Source: Pseudobdellovibrionaceae bacterium (GTDB lineage: Bacteria > Bdellovibrionota > Bdellovibrionia > Bdellovibrionales > JAMPXM01). Taken from it: DNA of 14,612 nt. Positions 1 to 5,733 of this stretch are shown piece by piece. The DNA lies in contig CAJYIL010000345.1 of the NCBI GenBank assembly GCA_913774795.1, positions 1-14,612 on the forward strand, in the 5' to 3' direction. Below the pieces are notes generated by a model. It did not search any database, had not been told where the DNA came from, and saw only the letters and a program-made list of their open reading frames with translations. The position numbers and the translations under genes were made by a program. Within the stretch, counting starts at the first letter, position 1. Every line of letters begins with the position of its first letter.

Positions 1-146
1 CCCTGCATGCGGCCGAGCCGGAAGACACCGAAATCTTAAAGCGAAAAACCGTGAAGTTGACCAAAGCAGTCGAGATGGTTTTCAGTGGCGAGATCACCGA
101 TGCGATTTCGGTCGCCGCGCTTCTCTACGCAGGACACAAAGTTTGA
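1..146 (+). CDS. Nudix hydrolase, C-terminal fragment (ADP-ribose pyrophosphatase-like)
   Basis: An open frame enters from the left edge (first full codon at 3) and stops at TGA 144-146, giving 47 residues. The fragment contains KLTKAVEMVFSGEITDA followed by ISVAALLYA. In ADP-ribose pyrophosphatase-type Nudix proteins (NudF family), a late helix of the form 'eal..i..GeI.Da.t..aLl.a' closes the domain, and this matches well. The Nudix box itself would be upstream and is not visible, so the call rests on the C-terminal signature only. The stop codon overlaps the TTG start of the following MFS gene (TTGA, 143-146), which indicates translational coupling. It could also be another Nudix subfamily; a different fold is less likely. 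Confidence 0.6.
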   Translation, partial: LHAAEPEDTEILKRKTVKLTKAVEMVFSGEITDAISVAALLYAGHKV

Positions 147-1399
147 ATTCTTTCTTGCCGCCCTTGCCCGCCGATTTCAAGAAGCTGATGACCAATCGTT
201 TCTTGTTTTACTTTGCCGTTGAGATGCAGGCGGTGATCCTTGGTTGGCACATGTGGGATCTCACGCAAGATCCTCTGCATTTGGGATTCATTGGCCTCGC
301 CGAAGCGGTTCCCGCGCTCTCGCTTGCGATGTTTGCGGGTGTGCTGGTTGATCGATCCAGGCCACTTCAAGTTTACAAGTTAGTCGTGTACTTCAGCTTC
401 CTTTCGGCGTTCATCATGTTCGCTTCCAACGAGGGCTGGTTTTCGCTGACGCATTCGGGGCAGGTGTGGGCGTTGTATGCGTCGTCTTTGATGACGGGTA
501 CGGCGCGCGCATTCTCGCAGCCCTCGATTTATGCTCTGGTGCCTCGATTGGTGCCTCGTTCACTCGTCCCAAAAGCGTCGGCATGGATGGGATCAACGAT
601 GCAAGTGTCTCGCATTGCGGGACCGGCCGTCGGGGGATTGCTGTATGGATTTGCGGGAGGTATGGGTCCCACCGCAGGTGTCGTTTGCGCTCTCTTGCTG
701 ATTTGTATTTTCATCGTCCACTCGATTCGCTCCAATCCAGAACCCTCTCCGCGAGTCGGCGAACGCGAGCATTGGTGGTCCGAGCTCACCTCGGGCGCAC
801 GCTTCGTGTTCACGCACGGGCTCCTCTTGCCGGCCCTCACGCTCGACATGGTCTCGGTCTTGTTCGGCGGAGTGACCGCGCTTCTTCCGATCTATGCGTC
901 GGAGATCTTGTTTGTTGGGCCTCAAGGTTTGGGAGCTTTGCGTGCCGCACCAGCTGTCGGCGCCGCGCTCGTGTCGTTATGGATGACCAAAGGGTTGGTG
1001 CGCGAGAAAGCGGGCACGTGGCTTTTCGCATGCGTCTTCGCATTTGGACTTTGCAACTTGGTTTTTGCGCTCTCGACTCACTTCTGGATTTCGTTCATCG
1101 CGCTCCTCGCGAGCGGAGGATTCGATTCCGTGAGCGCTATCGTTCGCAGCTCGGCCGTCCAACTCGTTTCACCAGATCATATGCGTGGGAGAATCAGTTC
1201 GATCAACGCCATGTTTATCGGTTCTTCGAATGAACTTGGCGAATTCGAGTCGGGCGTGGCGGCAAAACTCCTCGGAACAGTTCAGTCGGCGGTCTTCGGA
1301 GCGACCGTGAGTCTAGCGACCGTCGTCGCGATGTTTTTCATTGCGCCACGTTTGCGTCGACTGAATTTACGAGAGCTTGAAGAAGCGACCATAAGCTGA
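143..1399 (+). CDS. MFS transporter, EntS/MFS_3-like exporter
   Basis: This is a 418-residue, strongly hydrophobic protein with about twelve membrane segments, the usual length for the major facilitator superfamily. The motif A-like loop GVLVDRSRP lies between the second and third helices, and a charged central loop (SNPEPSPRVGEREHWW) divides the two six-helix halves. The second half carries 'HMRGRISSINAMFIGSSNELGEFESG', written here only as a landmark near residues 345-371, which is typical of the MFS_3 / EntS-type branch (enterobactin exporter relatives). It probably acts at the inner membrane as a proton-driven exporter; the substrate cannot be read from sequence. The TTG start is supported by AGGA at 131-134, eight bases upstream, and by the 4-bp overlap with the preceding Nudix stop. 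An ATG at 188 would lose only a short cytoplasmic N-terminus. The last 118 bp overlap the convergent DUF72 gene. Confidence 0.88.
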   Translation: MNSFLPPLPADFKKLMTNRFLFYFAVEMQAVILGWHMWDLTQDPLHLGFIGLAEAVPALSLAMFAGVLVDRSRPLQVYKLVVYFSFLSAFIMFASNEGWFSLTHSGQVWALYASSLMTGTARAFSQPSIYALVPRLVPRSLVPKASAWMGSTMQVSRIAGPAVGGLLYGFAGGMGPTAGVVCALLLICIFIVHSIRSNPEPSPRVGEREHWWSELTSGARFVFTHGLLLPALTLDMVSVLFGGVTALLPIYASEILFVGPQGLGALRAAPAVGAALVSLWMTKGLVREKAGTWLFACVFAFGLCNLVFALSTHFWISFIALLASGGFDSVSAIVRSSAVQLVSPDHMRGRISSINAMFIGSSNELGEFESGVAAKLLGTVQSAVFGATVSLATVVAMFFIAPRLRRLNLRELEEATIS

Positions 1400-2088
1400 T
1401 TTTTGAGATCGAGAGCGTTGAGGGTCGCGTACCCGAACGTCGTGTTGTCGAAGATGACCCACGAGTCCTTCGAGTTTCGGAGATCCTCCGCCCAGTTTCT
1501 GAGGGCGTCATGACCGTAATTACTTTTATAGATCTCCGGTGAACCGTGGAGCCTCAGGTACCGCGATCTTTTTCGCGTCGAAGGAGTCGGGCAGCGTTCT
1601 GGGTCAGCTTCGACTTTGGTGACGTCGTAGAAGGCCATGATCTCGCGGGCTGTCTTCGTGGTCCATGAAAGATGTCGCGGTTCAAAGGCGATCATCGTGT
1701 CAGTGGATTGACGCAAGTTTTTGAAAAAGGCGTTCGCCACCGATTCTTCGAACTCGAGTTTCGGTGGAATTTGAACGAGTAAAGCGCCGAGTTTCTCGCC
1801 GAGGTGGCTCACGGGCTCAAGCCAACTTTCGAGCTCTTCTTTTTCGACCCCGAGCTTCTTTTCGTGGGTGAAGATCTTTGTCATTTTGACCGAGAACCTG
1901 AGATTTGCGTCCGTCTCTTGCGCCCAGCGGAGATAGGTTTTTGGCTGGTGTGGTCGATAAAAGCTCGAGTTGATTTCGACTCCGTTGAGGCACTTCGAAT
2001 ATCGCTGGAGATGCGATCCCGCGGGAGGGAATAGGTCCTTTGCGATCTTCGGAATCGTCCACCCTGCGGTGCCGATGAAATGCGCCAT
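1282..2088 (-). CDS. DUF72 family protein (YecE-like)
   Basis: This 268-residue protein starts MAHFIGTAGWTIP, the characteristic opening of the DUF72 family (TIM-barrel-like proteins such as E. coli YecE). Other family landmarks follow: GVEINSSFYRPHQPKTYLRWA near residues 36-56, ALLVQIPPKLEF near 102-113, AFEPRHLSW near 134-142, YLRLHG near 177-182, and VIFDNTTFGYATLNAL near 211-226. The biochemical function of the family is not established. The recognisable core ends near residue 230. Residues 231-268, which are Ser/Arg/Lys-rich, are encoded entirely in the antisense overlap with the MFS gene, so they look like read-through past a lost ancestral stop. The ATG at 2086-2088 has no Shine-Dalgarno sequence. 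A weak -10-like CATTAT lies six bases upstream, so leaderless initiation is possible but not shown. Confidence 0.88.
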   Translation of the reverse strand: MAHFIGTAGWTIPKIAKDLFPPAGSHLQRYSKCLNGVEINSSFYRPHQPKTYLRWAQETDANLRFSVKMTKIFTHEKKLGVEKEELESWLEPVSHLGEKLGALLVQIPPKLEFEESVANAFFKNLRQSTDTMIAFEPRHLSWTTKTAREIMAFYDVTKVEADPERCPTPSTRKRSRYLRLHGSPEIYKSNYGHDALRNWAEDLRNSKDSWVIFDNTTFGYATLNALDLKNQLMVASSSSRKFSRRKRGAMKNIATTVARLTVAPKTAD

Positions 2089-2093
2089 CTAGG

Positions 2094-2099
2094 TATAAT
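2094..2099 (+). promoter_or_regulatory. Candidate -10 box (TATAAT) upstream of the small secreted protein
   Basis: A perfect TATAAT sits just downstream of the divergent DUF72 start codon and would give a leader of roughly 115 nt for the gene starting at 2223. No convincing -35 hexamer is found at 16-18 bp upstream, where the bases are inside the DUF72 coding sequence. It is therefore a plausible but unproven promoter element. Confidence 0.3.
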
Positions 2100-2222
2100 G
2101 CTGTTTCTTTAGTCATTTCGGGACTCTGTGCGGCATTTGTGATCGAAACAACAAGCGACATTGCACCTCTGTCTGGCTAAGACTGCTCCTAACAACATTC
2201 CTTACAGGAAGGGGAACTCAGT

Positions 2223-2495
2223 ATGAAAAAAATGATGATGGCTCTCGCAGCACTCATGATGGTTGGTTCGATGGCTCACGCAGCAGACGCTGAAAACAAA
2301 GCTGAAACAACTGTCGACACGTCGAAAAACCCAATCACGGGCACAGTCACTACGACTAAAAAGACGACAAAAAAAATGAAGGGCGCGCACGGCGAAGCCG
2401 AAGCGAAAGTCACTGAGAAAACAAAAGTTCACAAAGACGGAAAAGTTGAGCACTCGGAAAAAGTCGACGCGTCGTCTGAACACGAAGCTCACTAA
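2223..2495 (+). CDS. Small secreted Lys/Glu/Thr-rich protein
   Basis: This is a 90-residue protein with a clear Sec signal peptide: MKK, then a hydrophobic stretch rich in Met, Ala and Leu, then an AHA cleavage site after residue 20. The mature protein is about 70 residues, very polar, has no cysteine and is probably disordered. It contains NPITGT (residues 37-42), a lysine/threonine run (TTTKKTTKKMK), and alternating Lys/Glu/His further on. A strong ribosome binding site (AGGAAGGGG, 2206-2214) precedes the ATG, and a strong terminator follows, so this looks like a well-translated single-gene transcript. The coding strand is markedly A-rich compared with neighbouring genes, as expected from the Lys/Glu content. 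I do not recognise a named family. From memory it resembles the small secreted proteins of Bdellovibrio relatives. Confidence 0.8.
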   Translation: MKKMMMALAALMMVGSMAHAADAENKAETTVDTSKNPITGTVTTTKKTTKKMKGAHGEAEAKVTEKTKVHKDGKVEHSEKVDASSEHEAH

Positions 2496-2541
2496 CTCTT
2501 AAGAGTTTTTGATTTTCAATTCCACGATGCGAATTGTGGAA
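2494..2541 (+). other. Palindromic 3' UTR with competing hairpins
   Basis: A 14-bp perfect palindrome, AACTCTTAAGAGTT (2494-2507), overlaps the stop codon of the small secreted protein and is followed by a short T run. Immediately downstream, two mutually exclusive pairings share bases: CAATTC (2517-2522) with GAATTG (2531-2536), and TTCCAC (2520-2525) with GTGGAA (2536-2541). These could stabilise the 3' end of the mRNA upstream of the main terminator. No function is demonstrated. Confidence 0.4.
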
Positions 2542-2546
2542 GAAAC

Positions 2547-2586
2547 GAAGGAGCCTTCACTTTGCAGTGGGCTCCTTCTTTTTTTT
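2547..2586 (+). terminator. Strong Rho-independent terminator
   Basis: GAAGGAGCC (2547-2555) pairs with GGCTCCTTC (2570-2578). Inside it CACT (2558-2561) pairs with AGTG (2566-2569) around a TTGC loop, with a two-base bulge between the stems. Eight T residues follow (2579-2586). It lies about 50 bp after the stop of the small secreted protein and insulates it from the repeat-protein gene. Confidence 0.92.
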
Positions 2587-2750
2587 CTCCGAGCGGCTTT
2601 CGGCGCTTCGTGCGGGCGTCACTTCGACACCGAAAAAGATGGACCGATCCTTGCGTTACAGCGGTTTCGTTTACGTGTTTTTTAAAAACGGTGTCGCTTT
2701 GTCTGACCAACGGAGGTTGCGGCGCCGAACAAACCCTGTTCGGAGGAAAA

Positions 2751-4355
2751 ATGAAACTGAACGTGAAAGTCCTGCTCATGGCTCTCGCAGCTACGGGCAT
2801 GGTCGCGACGACGACACTTCCGAGTGATGCGTCGGCGCAGATGCGTCCCCCTCGCGGCGGCGGGGGCGGTGGCTTCCCTGGCGGCGGAGGTGGTTCACCT
2901 CCACCGCGGCCGGAGCGCCCGCCACGCCCAGAACCGCCTCCTCGCCCGGAGCCGCGCCCTCAACCGCCGTCTCCGCCACCGCCGCGGCCGGAGCGCCCGC
3001 CACGCCCCGAACCGCCTCCTCGCCCGGAGCCGCGCCCTCAACCGCCGGCTCCGCCGCCACCACGGCCGGAGCGCCCGCCACGTCCCGAACCGCGACCGGA
3101 GCCGCCGCGTCCGCAACCACGTCCAGAACCGCCGCGTCCGCAGCCGCGACCGGAGCCGCCGCGTCCGCAGCCACGTCCAGAACCGCCGCGTCCGCAGCCG
3201 GGTCGCCCCGACAGACCTGATCGTCCGCCGCGCCCAGAACCGCGCCCACAACCGGGACCAGGCCCAGGGCAGCCGGGTCGTCCTGACAGACCGGATCGTC
3301 CGCCGCGCCCAGAGCCGCGCCCGCAACCGGGGCCGGGCCCTGGCCAGCCGGGTCGCCCTGACAGACCGGATCGTCCGCCGCGCCCAGAACCGCGCCCACA
3401 ACCGGGCCCAGGCCCAGGCCAGCCGGGTCGCCCTGACAGACCCGATCGTCCACCGCGCCCAGAGCCGCGCCCGCAACCGGGGCCGGGCCCTGGCCAACCG
3501 GGTCGCCCTGACAGGCCTGATCGTCCGCCGCGCCCACCGCGCACCGGTCCGCGGCCGGGTCGTCCGGTTCCAGGCAATCCGCGTCCTCCGGGACCGATTC
3601 GTCCGGGACAACCAGATTACCGTCCGCGACGCGATCGCAACGAGGGCCGTGGGCAAGATGCTTGGTCACGTCAACGCTGGAACCGAATCGAACGCCACCG
3701 TGAACAAGTTCGCGAATGGCGCGATCGTCAACGCAGCGACTGGGATCGTTACCAAAACATCTGCCGCTCGGATCGTAACGACTGGCGCTCGCACCGCTCA
3801 TGGCGTCCACGCCCTGATCTGCGCTGGGTGACCAACGATGATTACTGGGGAGATCGTTATGACTCGTGGTCAAACGACTACTGGTACCCACCCGTTTACG
3901 TCGACTATCCGGTCGATTGGGTTGTGCCGATGCCAGATTACCCACGCTATCCATCACGAGGCTCACAGCCTGACTGGTCGACATCGTGGAGATACGAAGA
4001 TGTTCAGAACGTTGCGCTCAACCTCGAAGCGGTCGCTCGCGACATCTATGATCAAATGGACGCCGTCATCGACACGAATCCGAATCGTGAGTACGCGAAC
4101 CGTTTGATGAACGTCCTTGCGGACTTGGTTGATGCGTCTGAAAACTACACCGACGCTGTGAGCGCAGGAACCGACTGGATCGATTCGCTCGATCAGTTGT
4201 TCTACCTCGAAGCGGAAGTGAAGTTGATGCGCGCGACTCTCGACGGTTACTCGAAAGAGTACCTCGTGAAAGACGACTCAGATGCCATGCACCAGTACGT
4301 TCAGCAACTTCTCTGGACTTACAAAGCGAATTACATCGCGACAGACATCAACTAA
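2751..4355 (+). CDS. Secreted Pro/Arg/Glu tandem-repeat protein with helical C-terminal domain
   Basis: The ATG at 2751 is preceded by GGAGG (2742-2746) and opens a typical Sec signal peptide with likely cleavage at ASA|Q (residues 29/30), giving 534 residues. The frame is open further upstream to 2562, but that would run through the preceding terminator and bury the signal peptide. Domain order: a Gly-rich stretch (about 36-48); a 26-residue Pro/Arg/Glu repeat, 2.5 copies (50-114); four copies of RPEPPRPQP (115-150); a 25-residue repeat beginning GRPDRPDRPPRPEP, four full copies plus one partial (151-263); a basic, Trp/Arg/Asp/Tyr-rich region (about 264-407) with one cysteine; and a predicted helical, acidic domain (about 408-534). 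No enzyme motif is seen. The proline-rich rod could span the periplasm or cell wall and hold the C-terminal domain away from a membrane. That role is inference, and no lipobox or anchor is visible. Own transcript likely, closed by a terminator at 4383. Confidence 0.85.
   Translation: MKLNVKVLLMALAATGMVATTTLPSDASAQMRPPRGGGGGGFPGGGGGSPPPRPERPPRPEPPPRPEPRPQPPSPPPPRPERPPRPEPPPRPEPRPQPPAPPPPRPERPPRPEPRPEPPRPQPRPEPPRPQPRPEPPRPQPRPEPPRPQPGRPDRPDRPPRPEPRPQPGPGPGQPGRPDRPDRPPRPEPRPQPGPGPGQPGRPDRPDRPPRPEPRPQPGPGPGQPGRPDRPDRPPRPEPRPQPGPGPGQPGRPDRPDRPPRPPRTGPRPGRPVPGNPRPPGPIRPGQPDYRPRRDRNEGRGQDAWSRQRWNRIERHREQVREWRDRQRSDWDRYQNICRSDRNDWRSHRSWRPRPDLRWVTNDDYWGDRYDSWSNDYWYPPVYVDYPVDWVVPMPDYPRYPSRGSQPDWSTSWRYEDVQNVALNLEAVARDIYDQMDAVIDTNPNREYANRLMNVLADLVDASENYTDAVSAGTDWIDSLDQLFYLEAEVKLMRATLDGYSKEYLVKDDSDAMHQYVQQLLWTYKANYIATDIN
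2898..3092 (+). repeat. 78-bp tandem repeat, 2.5 copies
   Basis: In-frame coding repeat with a 26-residue period inside the secreted repeat protein. Equivalent positions recur at residues 53, 79 and 105. The first two copies are nearly identical at the DNA level, and the third is cut short by the start of the 27-bp repeat. Confidence 0.85.
3093..3200 (+). repeat. 27-bp tandem repeat, 4 copies
   Basis: Four consecutive in-frame copies encode RPEPPRPQP (residues 115-150). Copies differ at synonymous positions, for example CGACCGGAG versus CGTCCAGAA. The array passes directly into the 75-bp repeat. Confidence 0.85.
3201..3539 (+). repeat. 75-bp tandem repeat, 4 full copies plus a partial fifth
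   Basis: Units start at 3201, 3276, 3351, 3426 and 3501 and encode GRPDRPDRPPRPEP plus a Gly/Pro/Gln tail; the fifth unit breaks off after about 39 bp. Copies 1 and 3 share synonymous variants (CCAGAACCGCGCCCACAACC), while copies 2 and 4 share different ones (CCAGAGCCGCGCCCGCAACC). The array is therefore really two copies of a 150-bp dimer. Confidence 0.9.
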
Positions 4356-4382
4356 GTCTGTTTAAGAAAAACGAGTTCTTTG

Positions 4383-4411
4383 AAAAGGGCGGAGGTGACT
4401 TCGCCCTTTTT
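4383..4411 (+). terminator. Rho-independent terminator, possibly bidirectional
   Basis: AAAAGGGCG (4383-4391) pairs with CGCCCTTTT (4402-4410) around a 10-base loop, and the T tract runs to 4411. It lies 27 bp after the stop of the repeat-protein gene. Read from the other strand, the stem also ends in TTTT, so it can serve the convergent transglutaminase-like gene, whose stop is at 4437. Confidence 0.88.
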
Positions 4412-4436
4412 CTTTGGAGCGTCTCGTCTGCGAGAC

Positions 4437-5018
4437 TCACCACCAATGTGGCAGCGACTTCATCGGTCCACGCTTGAGGTAGGCGCGCCGCAAGCGCTCG
4501 TAGCGGTCGTCACTCGACTTCAAGGGACGATGTTTCAGCTTCAAAAGATATTTCTCGGCCTTCCATACATCGGCGCGCGAGTTGCGCCAATCGACTCCGG
4601 TCTCGTCCAAATGAGCGAGTTGGTAAGCGGTGATACGGCCTGATTTGTCGACATAAGGATCAAAGTAACTCCACGCCAAGTCGCGGAGCGAGCGGTAGAT
4701 CGGCGGACGACCATGTAGGCCTTCGTCACGCGAACGAGCGATCGCTCCCCATCGTCCCTTTTCTTGAAAAACATAGATGACGTGATCGAGACCATCGACC
4801 GATTCGAACGACATGACGAGTGGAGGATAACCATGCTGCTCGAGTAAGGCCGCCGCAAGAAAGGCGGCTTCGAAACAGTGGGCGGTGCCGGCCGCGCACG
4901 ATCGGGCAGCCGAACGCAAAGTCTCTCCGCGTGATTCGCGATTGTAGGGAAGAGAGCGTAAAAACTTTTGGACCGCGCGAGGCGTGCGGTATTTGCGAGC
5001 TAGAGCATCGATCGTCAT
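4437..5018 (-). CDS. Transglutaminase-like (papain-fold) protein
   Basis: This 193-residue protein has no signal peptide. A candidate active-site cysteine lies in GTAHCFEAAFLAAALL (Cys48), and a candidate histidine in GLDHVIYVF (His79). A third catalytic residue is not certain; Asp98, in ARSRDEG, and other acidic residues nearby are options. Cys on the N-terminus of a helix followed by His on a beta strand is the arrangement of the transglutaminase/papain-like superfamily. From memory, the motifs LPYNRE, RSCAAGTAHCFEAA and YRSLRDLAWSYFDPY recur in a family of uncharacterised bacterial proteins annotated only as transglutaminase-like. The substrate is unknown; it could be a protease, amidase or acyltransferase. 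It is transcribed on its own, divergently from the 75-residue gene 55 bp away, and ends at a shared terminator. The ATG at 5018 has no clear Shine-Dalgarno sequence. Confidence 0.7.
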   Translation of the reverse strand: MTIDALARKYRTPRAVQKFLRSLPYNRESRGETLRSAARSCAAGTAHCFEAAFLAAALLEQHGYPPLVMSFESVDGLDHVIYVFQEKGRWGAIARSRDEGLHGRPPIYRSLRDLAWSYFDPYVDKSGRITAYQLAHLDETGVDWRNSRADVWKAEKYLLKLKHRPLKSSDDRYERLRRAYLKRGPMKSLPHWW

Positions 5019-5073
5019 GGCTTAAGCCTAGCACAGTTGACGCCCGAGGGGAGACCGGGAACGATAGATCGAA

Positions 5074-5301
5074 ATGACGTACAAACCCAACTTCGATCTT
5101 TCGGCCTACCGTAAATTCGTTCGTGAAGCCGCCCCCTTCGTGTCACTCGTGATCGGTCGCAAAGTAAAACCCGCCGAAGCCGACGTGTTGTCGGATGAAG
5201 CGATGCTCGAGATCGCCAAGAAAATCGACGAACGGGTTAAAGATTTGAACGCCGACATCGAAGCGAATAAGTCGAACGGTTTTCCGTTTCCGAAGAAGTA
5301 G
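5074..5301 (+). CDS. Conserved-looking small hypothetical protein
   Basis: This 75-residue soluble protein has no signal peptide, membrane segment or cysteine. It is largely helical in character, with a middle segment DEAMLEIAKKIDERVKDLNADIEA that could form an amphipathic or coiled-coil helix. I do not recognise a family. It is likely real because it lies six bases upstream of the Nudix gene on the same strand, has balanced codon use, and fills the gap after the divergent transglutaminase-like gene. No good ribosome binding site precedes the ATG. A TTGACG hexamer at 5037-5042 could be a -35 box, but the matching -10 (AACGAT or similar) is weak. If it is used, the mRNA would start at or very near the ATG. 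Confidence 0.6.
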   Translation: MTYKPNFDLSAYRKFVREAAPFVSLVIGRKVKPAEADVLSDEAMLEIAKKIDERVKDLNADIEANKSNGFPFPKK

Positions 5302-5307
5302 TCTTAC

Positions 5308-5733
5308 GTGTCTCAGCCGATCAACGTGACTTCCGCTATCATTCTCCGCGAGACATCTGAAGGTGTGCGCGTGCTCGTTGCGCGCCGCAAACTCGACACG
5401 AAGCTTGAAGCGGGCAAATGGGAGTTTCCCGGCGGAAAGCTGGAAGCGTTCGAGCACCCTCGCGACGGTTTGAAGCGTGAAATCTTAGAAGAGCTCGGTC
5501 TCGATATCCAAGTGGGCGAGTTGTTCGATCTCACATCGCACATCTATGAGACGGCGGGCTCTCGTGTGCACGTCTTGCTGATGAGCTATCTCTGTACGGC
5601 AGCTTCGCCAGAGTTCCAGCTTTTAGATGTCAGTGATGCCCGATGGGTGAGCGCGAGTGAGCTTGCGATGTTCGACTGGGCGGCGGCCGACGTGGTCGCG
5701 GTCGAGAAGCTCCGTGCGTATCTCGATCGCTAG
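5308..5733 (+). CDS. Nudix hydrolase, MutT-like
   Basis: This is a 141-residue single-domain Nudix protein. The Nudix box GX5EX7REUXEEXGU is intact: Gly43, Glu49, then Arg57-Glu58, Glu61-Glu62, Gly64. Before it lies KWEFPGGKLE, the usual entry strand and turn. The size and sequence style fit the MutT / 8-oxo-dGTP diphosphatase or NudG-type nucleotide pyrophosphohydrolases, which hydrolyse damaged or non-canonical nucleoside triphosphates. The exact substrate cannot be assigned. The GTG start at 5308 lies six bases after the stop of the 75-residue gene, so they are probably one operon. The stop TAG (5731-5733) directly abuts the convergent stop of the pilin-like gene, with no room for a terminator between them. 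Confidence 0.9.
   Translation: MSQPINVTSAIILRETSEGVRVLVARRKLDTKLEAGKWEFPGGKLEAFEHPRDGLKREILEELGLDIQVGELFDLTSHIYETAGSRVHVLLMSYLCTAASPEFQLLDVSDARWVSASELAMFDWAAADVVAVEKLRAYLDR

Noticed and set aside
466..1233. 255-residue plus-strand frame inside the MFS gene
   Set aside because: Arg-rich, no domain, fully inside a clear transporter gene in another frame.
2680..2690. TTTTAAAAA as a promoter -10 for the repeat protein gene
   Set aside because: No -35 box at an acceptable distance; AT-rich tract only.
2562..2750. 63-codon upstream extension of the repeat protein
   Set aside because: It would start inside the preceding terminator and put the signal peptide in the middle of the protein. ATG 2751 has a strong GGAGG.
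2898..3539. CRISPR array
   Set aside because: The repeats are contiguous, in-frame and coding, with no unique spacers between them.
2824..3831. 335-residue plus-strand frame of Arg/Ala/Asn repeats inside the repeat gene
   Set aside because: Same cause: a shifted reading of the repeat DNA. It has no ribosome binding site and no recognisable domain.
2791..3984. 397-residue minus-strand open frame across the repeat gene
   Set aside because: It is open only because GC-rich Pro/Arg/Gly codons rarely form stops on any frame. The product is low-complexity Ala/Asp/Val/Gly with no domain, while the plus frame has a signal peptide, ribosome binding site and terminator.
5037..5065. TTGACG ... AACGAT promoter for the 75-residue gene
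   Set aside because: The -35 is good, but the -10 matches only half the consensus, so I mention it in the gene entry without calling a feature.
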